Source: Corynebacterium sp. (GTDB lineage: Bacteria > Actinomycetota > Actinomycetes > Mycobacteriales > Mycobacteriaceae). Taken from it: a stretch of 64,000 nucleotides of DNA. The notes under the pieces were generated by a model, which searched no databases, was not told the origin of the DNA, and saw only the letters and a program-made list of their open reading frames with translations. The DNA is taken from the NCBI GenBank assembly GCA_030530985.1, contig JAUMTX010000009.1, positions 1 to 64,000 on the forward strand. Direction: 5' to 3'. A program made the position numbers and the translations under genes. Positions 56,581-64,000 of the stretch are shown piece after piece; the first letter of the stretch is position 1; the number at the start of each line of letters is the position of its first letter.

Positions 56581-58232
56581 TGGAAGAAAAGAACTCGACT
56601 ACTGGCCACGGCCTTTCTCGTCGCACTGTTCTTAAGGCTGGCGCTGTTGGTGCAGCTGCCAGCCCTTTTCTTGTGCACAGTGCCCAGGCTGAGGAGGCGC
56701 GCCCATTCCAGCACGGTGTGGCTGCGGGTGACCCTTGGCCGGAGAGCATTATTCTGTGGACTCGTGTCACCACCACCCCGGAAGATGTGCCGGGCAGTGA
56801 GCGTGGTGTGCTGACTAATCTCACCTATGAGATGTCCCTGACCCCGGGTTTTGAGCAGATTATTGCCAGTGGCCCGGCGCAGGCTTTGCCCGACCGTGAT
56901 TCTACTGTGCATGTGGAGGCCACCGGCCTTCAGCCATATACGCAGTATTATTACCGCTTCCGCATTAATGATGGCATCTATGCGGGGCACTATTCCCCAG
57001 TGGGTAAGGCCAAGACAGCGCCAGCCCCGGGTCATACCCCGGAGCGCTTCCGTGCCGCATTTCTTTCCTGTTCTAACTGGGAATCGGGTTATTTCCACGC
57101 GTATCGTGATTTGGCGCAGCGTGGGGATATTGAGTTGGCCATCCATGTGGGCGACTATATTTATGAGTACTCCACCGGCGAATATGTGGGTAAGCAGGGT
57201 GTAATTCGCCCCCACGAGCCTGCCCATACGTTGGCCTCCCTGCAGGATTACCGTATTCGCTACGGTAAGTACCACACCGACCCTGATTTGCAGGCGGCCC
57301 ATGCGGCCTGTGCGTGGGTGTTGACCTGGGATGACCATGAGGTCTCTAATGATGCCTGGGCTGATGGTTCTGAGTTCATTGAGGACCCTGAGGAGATGCA
57401 CCTGCGCCGTAACACAGCACTCATTGCTTATTTGGAATGGCTACCTGTTCGCGCAATTAACTTTAGTTTTGGTGGACATATTTACCGAAATCTGCGATTC
57501 GGTGATCTTTTTGAACTCGACCTTTTGGATTTGCGTTCCTACCGTTCCCAGCCTGCCAAGTGGAATGATTCCTATGATCCAAATCGTACGATTATGGGTA
57601 AGGAACAGTTCGAATGGATTCAAAATCAACTTAGCTTGTCGACGACCAAGTGGAATATCATCGGCAACCCAGTAATGATTACTCCCATCCTCTTGCCGGC
57701 CATTGACCGCAAATGGACCCAGGGTTTGCATGATCTTATTGGTTTCCCACTTGACGGTATTACCTATAATTCGGACCAGTGGGATGGCTTCCCTGTTGAG
57801 CGCCAAAAGTTCCTTGAATTTATCCGCGATAAAAACATGAATAATGTGGTTTTTATTACCGGTGATATTCATACTTCCTGGGCTAGTGACGTAGCCATTA
57901 TCCCTGGACAATATGTGCCGGGGACCACAAATGCAGTGGAGTTTGTTGGGCCTTCTATTAGCTCGCCAAATATCGACGATATGTACGGATTGCCTGATGG
58001 GACGCCTATTCCAGGCGCAATTGCGCAGGCGGCTCTCTTTGCAAATCCGTATACGAAATATTGCGACCTTGAAAATCACGGTTACTGCGTGCTGGAAATT
58101 GCACCGGAATATATCCACTGCGACTGGATTTATACCCATAAGAAGGAAAATCCTGATTCAACAATGTATATTGCTAAGTCCTTCCGAACTGAACAAGGAC
58201 GCGGCGTATTTCCAGCTGATAAATCATTGTAA
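56580..58232 (+). CDS. phoD: PhoD-type alkaline phosphatase / phosphodiesterase
   Basis: 550 residues. A Tat signal (LSRRTVLKAGAVGAAA) directs folded export. PhoD metal-site motifs: FLSCSNWESGYFHAY near residue 162, HVGDYIYEY near 188, TWDDHEVSNDAW near 248 and TGDIHTSW near 430. It hydrolyses phosphodiesters or phosphomonoesters, using Ca and Fe in characterised members. Base use shifts within the gene: the last 800 bp (from about 57440) are clearly richer in A/T than the first half. No terminator is seen before lsr2. Confidence 0.92.
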   Translation: MEEKNSTTGHGLSRRTVLKAGAVGAAASPFLVHSAQAEEARPFQHGVAAGDPWPESIILWTRVTTTPEDVPGSERGVLTNLTYEMSLTPGFEQIIASGPAQALPDRDSTVHVEATGLQPYTQYYYRFRINDGIYAGHYSPVGKAKTAPAPGHTPERFRAAFLSCSNWESGYFHAYRDLAQRGDIELAIHVGDYIYEYSTGEYVGKQGVIRPHEPAHTLASLQDYRIRYGKYHTDPDLQAAHAACAWVLTWDDHEVSNDAWADGSEFIEDPEEMHLRRNTALIAYLEWLPVRAINFSFGGHIYRNLRFGDLFELDLLDLRSYRSQPAKWNDSYDPNRTIMGKEQFEWIQNQLSLSTTKWNIIGNPVMITPILLPAIDRKWTQGLHDLIGFPLDGITYNSDQWDGFPVERQKFLEFIRDKNMNNVVFITGDIHTSWASDVAIIPGQYVPGTTNAVEFVGPSISSPNIDDMYGLPDGTPIPGAIAQAALFANPYTKYCDLENHGYCVLEIAPEYIHCDWIYTHKKENPDSTMYIAKSFRTEQGRGVFPADKSL

Positions 58233-58297
58233 TTCTGATGAAAATAGTTTATTCTATAATCAGTTGAATCAAATTCCAGCCAGAAAGTGAGATTTTA

Positions 58298-58645
58298 ATG
58301 GGACGCCGTGAAATTATTCAATACTACGATGATTTGGACTCCACCCCGCTAAGCCACGATGATTTGACCATTGTGCGTTTCAGCGTCAATGGGAGCGACT
58401 ATATTCTCGAAGTATCCCCAGCAAATGCTGAAAAGTTCCACGAGGCAATTAAGCCTTTCGTGGCTGTCGCACACCGCGAGCCTAGTGTTCGTGCACGTCG
58501 ACGCATGGGCGGCCAGGCACAGGATAAGGTACGCGCCAAGGTTGTTCGTGAATGGGCACAGTCCCAGGGCATCCCTGTAGCCCCACGTGGCAAGGTGCGC
58601 CAGAGCGTCTTTGACCGCTACTACGCAGCCCACCCTGGAGCATAG
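58298..58645 (+). CDS. lsr2: Lsr2 nucleoid-associated protein
   Basis: 115 residues. The N-terminal dimerisation part includes IQYYDDLDSTPL. The C-terminal DNA-binding part has VREWAQSQGIPVAPRGKVRQ followed by a helix with FDRYYAAHPG. Lsr2 silences A/T-rich DNA, like H-NS. In mycobacterial Lsr2 the hook is RGR; here it reads RGK, a conservative change. The upstream 65 bp are A/T-rich and may be self-bound. Confidence 0.93.
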   Translation: MGRREIIQYYDDLDSTPLSHDDLTIVRFSVNGSDYILEVSPANAEKFHEAIKPFVAVAHREPSVRARRRMGGQAQDKVRAKVVREWAQSQGIPVAPRGKVRQSVFDRYYAAHPGA

Positions 58646-58706
58646 TTCCCACTTTCAGCTCTCACTCTCAGTCACAGCGCCCCAGCGGCTGTTTACTGGA
58701 TAGACA

Positions 58707-58742
58707 AACGCCCAGACCATTATGATCTGGGCGTTATTTTTT
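58707..58742. terminator. Bidirectional terminator between lsr2 and the response regulator
   Basis: A perfect 10-bp stem (58707-58716 with 58726-58735), a 9-nt loop, and T-rich runs on the plus side. Confidence 0.85.
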
Positions 58743-58762
58743 GGCTTAAATGCTACTGGCTT

Positions 58763-59404
58763 TTAAAGCACACCCTGTTCGCGGGCTGCCGCCACAGCCG
58801 AGGTGCGGGAGCGCACACCCAACTTGTCATAGATATGCACCAGGTGGGATTTCACCGTGGCCTCGGAGAGGAAGAGAATCTGGCCAATTTCCCTATTAGA
58901 AGAGCCATTGGCCACAAGCATAAGCACTTCCAGTTCGCGTGGGGTCAGGGAATTACGTGGGGCACGGACGCGCTCCATGAGGCGATTAGCCACCATAGGG
59001 CTCAGGGTGGAGTCCCCCTCCGCAGCGGAGCGCACCGCTGCCAGAAGCTCGGATGGTGGGGCATCCTTGAGCAGATAGCCCACGGCACCAGCCTCAATGG
59101 CACCAAGAATATCGGCGTCGGTGTCATAGTTGGTGACCATGAGGACCTTAGGAGGATTCTCCTTTACAGTCTTCTTAATCTCGGCGGCGGCATCGGCACC
59201 GGTAGATACCAGGGTGCCTTCTGCACCGGGACCAAAGCGCAGGTCCATGAGGATCACATCAATACCGCCAGCCTGGGCGGCAGCAATGGCCCCGGCAGCA
59301 GTGGATACTTCACCCACAACTTCCATATCAGGGGCACTTTCCAGCACGGCACGCAGACCAATGCGAACAATCTCGTGGTCATCAGCCAAAAGCACGCGAA
59401 TCAT
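58763..59404 (-). CDS. NarL/LuxR-type response regulator, HrrA/ChrA-like
   Basis: 213 residues. Receiver domain with acidic pair DDHEIVRIGL at residue 8, phospho-acceptor in DVILMDLRF near 56 and Lys in LLKDAP near 113. The C-terminal HTH (LTPRELEVLMLVANG to LVHIYDKLGVRSRT) is of the LuxR type. The TNYDTDADILGAIEAGAVGYL stretch is like the haem-responsive ChrA and HrrA regulators of corynebacteria; that assignment is by resemblance. Its ATG overlaps the kinase stop by 4 nt. Confidence 0.88.
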   Translation of the reverse strand: MIRVLLADDHEIVRIGLRAVLESAPDMEVVGEVSTAAGAIAAAQAGGIDVILMDLRFGPGAEGTLVSTGADAAAEIKKTVKENPPKVLMVTNYDTDADILGAIEAGAVGYLLKDAPPSELLAAVRSAAEGDSTLSPMVANRLMERVRAPRNSLTPRELEVLMLVANGSSNREIGQILFLSEATVKSHLVHIYDKLGVRSRTSAVAAAREQGVL

Positions 59405-60609
59405 GGTTTCGATTCTACAGGTAGAGCAATGGAAATTGCACTACCCGCCCCGGGTTCAGATTCAACGACCAGAGTGCCACCCTGTTCCTTTGCACGCTCC
59501 CGCATGGCATCCAGGCCAATATGGCCCAAACCGCGAGGTCGTTCCGCCAAAGCCTCCGGGTCAAAACCAATGCCATTATCGACCACGTCGAGACGCACCT
59601 CATGCGGCTCCTGGGTAATGGTGACATGGCACTGGGTGGCCTGGGCATGCTTGGCCACATTACTCATAGCCCCCTGGGCCATGCGCAGCAAAGCCGCCTC
59701 CGTCTTCATGGGCAGCTGTTCGCCAGGGCACTCGCCCTCCAGGGCAATGTGGAATTCGGTGCCACAGGCACTAAAGCTCTGAGCCACACGCTCCAAGGCA
59801 GCTCCCAGGCTTGTTTTGCTGAGAGCCGCCGGCTGCAGTGCGGCAATCATGGCGCGGGCCTCGCTGAGATTATCGGCCGCAGTGTGGCGGGCAATCTCTA
59901 GCTTGCGCAGCGGGGCTTGGAGTTTATCGGGCTCAACACCAAGATTTTGGATTTCCTGCTCGGTGACATGCAACAGCATCTGAATACTCGAGAGGCCCTG
60001 GGCCAGGGTGTCGTGAATCTCATGGGCGATACGCTGACGCTCGGCAGCAATGCCGGCAGCCCTCTCAGTTTCTGCTAGCTGTGAGCGGGTCTCGAGGAGT
60101 TCCTCGATAAGCAACTGGCGTTGATGACTCACCCGCCACAGAGCACGGAAGGCATAAACAATACCCACAGTGACAAAGGCCGCGGTCAAAGGACCAATGA
60201 CACCACCCGGGGTGATATTCGGATACTGGCTGAGAATGGAGAGCACCGTGGCCCCCACCACCGCCACAATGGCAGCCATATCGGGAAGAGCATCCAAATA
60301 CAGAAAGTACAGGGTAAATACCAAATAAATAGCCACCAAGGATTGGGGCAGCATGGATACCCAAATCATGGTGAGCGCAATGACCCACAGGTATTGAACG
60401 TAGCGAGGCCAGGTGCGGCGCATGCCCTCACCAAAGAAGTACATGAATGTAAAGAGCAGCGTGGTGCCAATGGTCATGGCGGCATGCCCCACTGTGGAGC
60501 GAACCTCGGAACCAATGACCGCAATGACCAAAATAATTGTCAATGCGTGGGCCGCCATGCGAATACCATTCTCGCCATTATGGCGCAGGTGTTTTAGACT
60601 TAGATTCAT
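59401..60609 (-). CDS. Sensor histidine kinase (HisKA_3 type), partner of the regulator
   Basis: 402 residues from ATG at 60609; a GTG at 60624 would add five residues. Six N-terminal helices form a membrane sensor without a large extracellular loop, as in HrrS/ChrS. The phospho-His is in RIAHEIHDTLAQGLSSIQ, and the ATPase part has VDNGIGFDPE and RGLGHIGLDAMRERA. Its ATG shares the palindrome CATG (60607-60610) with the ATG of the divergent lipoprotein gene. Confidence 0.88.
   Translation of the reverse strand: MNLSLKHLRHNGENGIRMAAHALTIILVIAVIGSEVRSTVGHAAMTIGTTLLFTFMYFFGEGMRRTWPRYVQYLWVIALTMIWVSMLPQSLVAIYLVFTLYFLYLDALPDMAAIVAVVGATVLSILSQYPNITPGGVIGPLTAAFVTVGIVYAFRALWRVSHQRQLLIEELLETRSQLAETERAAGIAAERQRIAHEIHDTLAQGLSSIQMLLHVTEQEIQNLGVEPDKLQAPLRKLEIARHTAADNLSEARAMIAALQPAALSKTSLGAALERVAQSFSACGTEFHIALEGECPGEQLPMKTEAALLRMAQGAMSNVAKHAQATQCHVTITQEPHEVRLDVVDNGIGFDPEALAERPRGLGHIGLDAMRERAKEQGGTLVVESEPGAGSAISIALPVESKP
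59802..59825. repeat. 24-bp dyad copy (CTCCCAG-N10-CTGAGAG)
   Basis: Six of seven arm positions pair. It lies in the histidine kinase gene. Confidence 0.5.
60062..60085. repeat. 24-bp dyad copy (CTCTCAG-N10-CTGTGAG)
   Basis: Six of seven arm positions pair, and the spacer ends in CTAG. On the minus strand it encodes S-Q-L-A-E-T-E-R in the kinase. Confidence 0.55.
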
Positions 60610-61237
60610 GGGCCTTTCTTTCACTAATTCCGACACGAATGCCACAGAAGAATTCGGCGCGCGCCGCCTCAAGGGCACGGCGGGCCTCCTCATGGCTGGT
60701 CTCGCCAGCACCTTCCTGCTCACAGCTTGCTCCCAGGATAATGGGGCTGAGAGTGCCACCGAGCAGAGTGCTGCAACTGAAACCAATGTTTCCATTGATT
60801 CTAGTTTGCCAATTGATGCCATGCCGAACATTGCCAAGGCTAGTGTCACCAGCAATACCGACTGCCCCTATCTTGAAACCCAGTGGGTGGCCGATACCAA
60901 TGGCCAGCGCATGACCGCCTGGACCATTGACACCCAGTTTGAAACCCCCGCCTGCGTCTTCTGGTCCTACCAGGATGACCCACAGGCCACCGTCATTGTG
61001 CGCCACATGAACACCGTTGAGGATGCCCGCGCAGTGGTGGACTGGGCAGCCCCCATTGACTACACCGACCCAGCCTCCGAGCCAGCCGGCTGGGAAGGCG
61101 GCCGCTACGGTGGCGATGGCCGCTCCCTCTACGCAGTAGCCAAGGATAATGTGGCCGTGGTGGTCTTCTCCAACCAGGAGCAGTCCGTCAAGCCAGCCGC
61201 AATTGCCAAGCAGGTTATTGCTAACCTAGGTCTCTAA
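60608..61237 (+). CDS. DUF2020-type lipoprotein
   Basis: 209 residues from ATG at 60608. A basic stretch (GARRLKG) and hydrophobic segment lead to a lipobox LLTAC at residues 37-41. The mature part has two Cys (TDCPYLETQWV and PACVFWSY) and RHMNTVEDARAVVDWAAP, a pattern known from the corynebacterial DUF2020 family. A surface lipoprotein of unknown role. No good Shine-Dalgarno is seen at this ATG, and no better in-frame start was found before the signal segment. Confidence 0.75.
   Translation: MGLSFTNSDTNATEEFGARRLKGTAGLLMAGLASTFLLTACSQDNGAESATEQSAATETNVSIDSSLPIDAMPNIAKASVTSNTDCPYLETQWVADTNGQRMTAWTIDTQFETPACVFWSYQDDPQATVIVRHMNTVEDARAVVDWAAPIDYTDPASEPAGWEGGRYGGDGRSLYAVAKDNVAVVVFSNQEQSVKPAAIAKQVIANLGL
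60730..60753. repeat. 24-bp dyad copy (CTCCCAG-N10-CTGAGAG)
   Basis: Six of seven arm positions pair. A CTCACAGCT 9-mer ends 3 nt before it (60719-60727). Confidence 0.5.
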
Positions 61238-61256
61238 ACCCGGCCTCTAAACACCA

Positions 61257-61316
61257 AAGCCCGGCGCCCCGAAAAGACTAAAAACTAGTCATTTTTTCGG
61301 AGCGACCGGGCTTTTT
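61257..61316. terminator. Long bidirectional terminator
   Basis: AAGCCCGG at the left and CCGGGCTT at the right pair; an inner GACTA/TAGTC hairpin flanked by CCGAAAA and TTTTTTCGG extends the structure. T5 follows on the plus side. It ends the lipoprotein gene and the convergent sortase operon. Confidence 0.85.
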
Positions 61317-61342
61317 ATGAAAAAATCGGCGAATTCTGGCCC

Positions 61343-61504
61343 TTATTGGCCGTCCACGCTCACATCGGTATAAGGCATGAACTGGTCAACATAAGGGAAG
61401 ACAACCTCCATCAGGAGGAAGAAAATACCAACCAGAACGGCAAGGAAAATCACCGTCTTGAGCCAGGCGGGACCAGGGATGGAACGCCACAGGAATCCGT
61501 ACAT
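61343..61504 (-). CDS. 53-residue membrane protein coupled to the sortase
   Basis: Begins MYGFLWRSIPGPAWLK, followed by a helix (TVIFLAVLVGIFFLLMEVVF) and a short end with PYTDVSVDGQ. The ATG overlaps the sortase TAA (TAATG), and the GGAGG near the sortase end serves as its ribosome site. Small proteins of this pattern (W-R-x-x-P-G-P, one helix, V-F-P) accompany class E sortases in other actinobacteria as I recall. It could assist sortase; the function is not known. Confidence 0.75.
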   Translation of the reverse strand: MYGFLWRSIPGPAWLKTVIFLAVLVGIFFLLMEVVFPYVDQFMPYTDVSVDGQ

Positions 61505-62283
61505 TAGGAGGCCTCCAATTCAGCGGGCTTATCGTCACCGTTCTTAGGCATGGTGGATACCAGCATGCCGTGGATAATCATGCGCTGGGCATTAGAGAAC
61601 TGTGGGTGACAGGTGGTCAAAGTAATCAGTGGCTCCAGGGAATCACTCAGAGCAGCATCAGTATCAGGCAGCGGCGAAATCACACCAATAGCATCAGGGT
61701 AAACAATGCTGCGGCCATCAACACTGGCATAGTCGCCGGAGCTAATGCGGCTTTGCTGTTCGGGGGTGAAGCAGCTTGGGGCGGCGCCGTCGATAGGCAA
61801 GACCTTGTAGGTATACCAGGCGGTTTGGGTTTCAATAATGATGGAATCACAGGTATTGAGATTGCCAAGGTCATTGAATGGCGCACCCTTACCCACGCGG
61901 TGACCGGCCACGGCAAAGTTGCCGGCCTCACCAGGCATCTGCGAGGTGGAATAGTGGCCAGGGCCCTTGAGCAGGTCGGCATCCGAGGTGCCCTCCACAA
62001 TGGCGAAGTGGAAGTCGGTACCGAAGCTAGGGATGTAGATTCGGGCGAAGGCCTCACCAAGGGCAGGGTTGTGGATGGTTCGTGGGTTTGACCAGGTACT
62101 ATCCAGGGCGCTATTGACTTCGTCCTGGGCCTTACCGGCCTCAATATTGGTCCAATATGCCTCATAGAAAGCAAAGAGGAAGAGGACCACGCCGATTGTG
62201 ATCAGCACCTCACCAAAAACGGAGACTGGGGTTGCCCGACTCCGCCTCTTTTGCTTTTCATTGTTTTCTACGGCGTCACTCAT
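61504..62283 (-). CDS. Class E sortase
   Basis: 259 residues. One N-terminal helix (VLITIGVVLFLFAFYEAYW) anchors the enzyme outside. The catalytic His is in NFAVAGHRVGKG near residue 126, the Cys in LITLTTCHPQ near 225 and the Arg in FSNAQRMIIHG. Class E enzymes usually cut LAxTG-like signals. None of the large surface proteins in this window carries such a motif at a visible C-terminus, so substrates must lie elsewhere. Translation is coupled to the 53-residue partner. Confidence 0.9.
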   Translation of the reverse strand: MSDAVENNEKQKRRSRATPVSVFGEVLITIGVVLFLFAFYEAYWTNIEAGKAQDEVNSALDSTWSNPRTIHNPALGEAFARIYIPSFGTDFHFAIVEGTSDADLLKGPGHYSTSQMPGEAGNFAVAGHRVGKGAPFNDLGNLNTCDSIIIETQTAWYTYKVLPIDGAAPSCFTPEQQSRISSGDYASVDGRSIVYPDAIGVISPLPDTDAALSDSLEPLITLTTCHPQFSNAQRMIIHGMLVSTMPKNGDDKPAELEAS

Positions 62284-62333
62284 GGGGACAATGATACTCG
62301 TTTTGCCTAAAGTCGACTAAACTTAGTGGAGTT

Positions 62334-63602
62334 ATGGATATCTTGGTGTACCCAGTTTCCGGGATTATTAAGCTGTGGCACTATGTGATGCACAGCGTTC
62401 TTGGCCTGTCTGACGACTATGCGTGGGCCATTAGTGTCTTTGGTCTGATTATTACTGTTCGTGCCCTCATTGCGCCTTTGAGCTGGATTCAAATCCGCAA
62501 TGTGCGCCGCTCTGTCAATATGCGCCCGCATATGAAGCAGCTGCAGGACCACTATGGCAAGCTGGTGACTAAAAATTACCAGGATGAACAGAAGGAAAAA
62601 GCCAAGGAGCTGCGCGAGGAGTATGGGTATAGGACGTCGGCAGGCTGCTTGCCGGCGCTCATCCAGGTTCCTTTCTTCATTGGCCTCTACCGCGTTTTGC
62701 GCGAAATGTCCCAGCCTGTCGACGGCCTCTCAACCCTGCACCATCGCTCCATTGGCCTGCTGTCGGGGGCCGATATTGATAGCTTTGTGGCCGCCCGTGT
62801 GCACGGCATTCCGCTGACCGCTCATGTGATGATGAGCAGCGAACAGTACGCTGAACTTGGCACTAGCCACCAGGCGGTTTTTGATTATGTGCTGCCTTTC
62901 TTCGTGGCTGCGGCGATTTTCACCACGGGCAATATGATTCACTCCATGTACCGCTCCTATACGCATTTGGATTATGCGGTGAAGCCTTCTGTGGTTTTCT
63001 ATAAGTGGATGTGGGTGCTGGTGGCCTTTACGCCACTCTTCCCGATTTCTGGTGGTTTGTATGGTCCGCTGCCTGTGGCGGTGGCCTACTACTGGGTGGC
63101 CACGAACCTGTGGACTTTGGTCCAGATGGTCATTATTTATGTGGTTTTGGATAAAACTTTGCCAATTAGCCAGGAGTTTAAGGAATATCAGGCTGAGGTG
63201 AAGGCGGAGTATAAGGCGGAGCGCGCCAAGAAGCTCACTGTGCGCCGTAATCGCTGGCGCTACCTATTGACTCCGTGGAAGTTTGGGGCTTTGCGTGCGG
63301 AAAATAAGGCCATTAAGAAGGAGCGTGTCGACGCCCGCAAGGCTAAGCGCGATGAGGCTGAGCGCATTAAGAAGGAGCGCCAAAAGCATTCGGATGCTGC
63401 TACGAGCATGAAGATTGTTGAGTGGCAGTACCGCACCAGCATGAAGCTGTGGAATGCGGCACGTCAGCGTGGTCGGGAACCAAAGAAGCCTCGGGCCATT
63501 CATGAGCGGGAGGCGCGGGCGAGGCGCCGTGAGGCCCATGAACGGTACCACGAGGCTAAGAGGATTAAGCAGCGGGCACGGCTGGCTGCTGAAGAAGATT
63601 AG
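62334..63602 (+). CDS. yidC: YidC/Oxa1-type membrane insertase with long basic tail
   Basis: 422 residues. Five core helices: SVFGLIITVRALIAPLSW, the hairpin with RPHMKQLQDHYG and the conserved Arg region, SAGCLPALIQVPFFIGLYRVL, and two C-terminal helices. The last 135 residues are strongly basic and helical (KAERAKKLTVRRNRWRY onward), like the ribosome-binding tails of some Gram-positive YidC2 proteins. The position beside a sortase rather than in the rnpA-yidC-jag cluster suggests a second paralogue. It inserts membrane proteins. Confidence 0.88.
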   Translation: MDILVYPVSGIIKLWHYVMHSVLGLSDDYAWAISVFGLIITVRALIAPLSWIQIRNVRRSVNMRPHMKQLQDHYGKLVTKNYQDEQKEKAKELREEYGYRTSAGCLPALIQVPFFIGLYRVLREMSQPVDGLSTLHHRSIGLLSGADIDSFVAARVHGIPLTAHVMMSSEQYAELGTSHQAVFDYVLPFFVAAAIFTTGNMIHSMYRSYTHLDYAVKPSVVFYKWMWVLVAFTPLFPISGGLYGPLPVAVAYYWVATNLWTLVQMVIIYVVLDKTLPISQEFKEYQAEVKAEYKAERAKKLTVRRNRWRYLLTPWKFGALRAENKAIKKERVDARKAKRDEAERIKKERQKHSDAATSMKIVEWQYRTSMKLWNAARQRGREPKKPRAIHEREARARRREAHERYHEAKRIKQRARLAAEED

Positions 63603-63605
63603 TTT

Positions 63606-64000
63606 TTAGATGGAGTAGTCGGCGGGTGGGGCGCCGAGACTCTGCTTGGCTAGTTCGCGGGCCAGCTCGAGGGGGGCGAGGTCGCGGCTGAGGCGGGCGC
63701 CGGTGAGGCCGCCGTCGAGGAAGAGGAGGAGCTCCTGGGCTTGGCCCATGCCTGGGTAGCCGTTCTTTTCGGAGAGGAGTTCGGCAATGGTGCGCAGGCA
63801 CCAGCGGCGGTGCTCCATGGCGGCGGCAACAATGCCGCGCTCACCCTCATTTTCGGGGCGGGGGTATTCGCATACAGCATTTTGGAAGTGGGAGCCGCGA
63901 TAGTCGGCGGCTGGTTGTTCCTCAATGGCTAGGTCGAAGAAGGCCAGGATTTTATCCTCGGGGCTGCGCATGGCTGCGGTGCGGCTGCGCCACTTCTCGC
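63606..64000 (-). CDS. TetR-family regulator, C-terminal part (5' end outside window)
   Basis: The frame is open to the window edge. The visible 131 residues match the ligand-binding half of TetR regulators of the YxaF/LmrA type: EKWRSRTAAM, DKILAFFDLA, FQNAVCEYP, a Trp/Cys-containing helix (RRWCLRTIAELL) and LLLFLDGGLTGARL. The DNA-binding N-terminus lies beyond 64000. It is convergent with yidC, 3 nt apart. Its ligand is unknown. Confidence 0.8.
   Translation of the reverse strand, partial: EKWRSRTAAMRSPEDKILAFFDLAIEEQPAADYRGSHFQNAVCEYPRPENEGERGIVAAAMEHRRWCLRTIAELLSEKNGYPGMGQAQELLLFLDGGLTGARLSRDLAPLELARELAKQSLGAPPADYSI

Noticed and set aside
58298..58645. Lsr2 as a phage-borne copy
   Set aside because: No phage genes are present, and it lies between ordinary chromosomal genes.

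Overview
The window comes from a mycolic-acid-forming actinobacterium, almost certainly a Corynebacterium. It carries the mycolate and arabinogalactan block in the order known from Corynebacterium and Mycobacterium: fadD32, cutinase-like proteins, a PS1-type mycolyltransferase with LGFP repeats, a second mycolyltransferase, ubiA, a PAP2 phosphatase, glfT2, glf and an N-acetylmuramoyl-L-alanine amidase. It also has corynebacterial markers: Lsr2, DUF5926, DUF6474 and DUF2020 proteins, an LCP protein, a septum-formation protein next to serS, and a class E sortase. The species cannot be fixed from the sequence alone.

Layout. 1-15 kb is one long minus-strand cell-envelope region, transcribed from glfT2 (15009) down to fadD32 (1888), followed by a truncated large surface-protein gene. 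15-18 kb holds two tandem AnsP-type permeases. 18-22 kb holds glf, the amidase and a DUF222/HNH protein. 22-25 kb has an acyltransferase-HAD fusion coupled to a second HAD phosphatase. 25-29 kb is a glpD-glpF-glpK operon. 29-33 kb is one 1233-residue secreted helical protein. 33-39 kb is mostly housekeeping (polyol dehydrogenase, TauE-type exporter, serS, septum-formation protein, pheA). 39-49 kb has a CPBP protease, an LCP protein, an unknown secreted protein, DUF5926, a 1242-residue surface protein and ldh. 48-58 kb has sodA, an MFS transporter, a membrane-tethered NirK-like multicopper protein, a TM0106-type nuclease, phoD and lsr2. 58-64 kb has a HrrSA/ChrSA-like two-component system, a DUF2020 lipoprotein, a sortase with a 53-residue partner, a YidC paralogue and a truncated TetR gene.

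How the genes work together. GlfT2, the PAP2 phosphatase, UbiA and Glf make the galactan chain and the arabinose donor. FadD32 activates the meromycolate chain. The two mycolyltransferases place mycolates on the envelope, and the cutinase-like proteins probably edit mycolyl lipids. LCP, the amidase, the sortase and YidC act on the same envelope. GlpF, GlpK and GlpD take in and oxidise glycerol, and the acyltransferase-HAD protein belongs to phospholipid synthesis. Three very large helical surface proteins (starting at 1756, 29276 and 46967) have no LPxTG motif; the two with visible C-termini end in a membrane helix. Two of them share one architecture.

The strongest unexplained signal is a dispersed 24-bp dyad. 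Its outer arms read CTCNCAG and CTGNGAG, separated by exactly 10 nt; in the best copies the arms extend to CTCACAGCT and AGCTGTGAG around 6 nt. More than twenty candidate copies occur inside genes in several reading frames, between genes, and across start and stop codons. The 9-mer AGCTGTGAG/CTCACAGCT occurs at least 13 times, where about 0.5 would be expected by simple composition. No tRNA, rRNA, CRISPR, IS element, prophage or integrase was seen.
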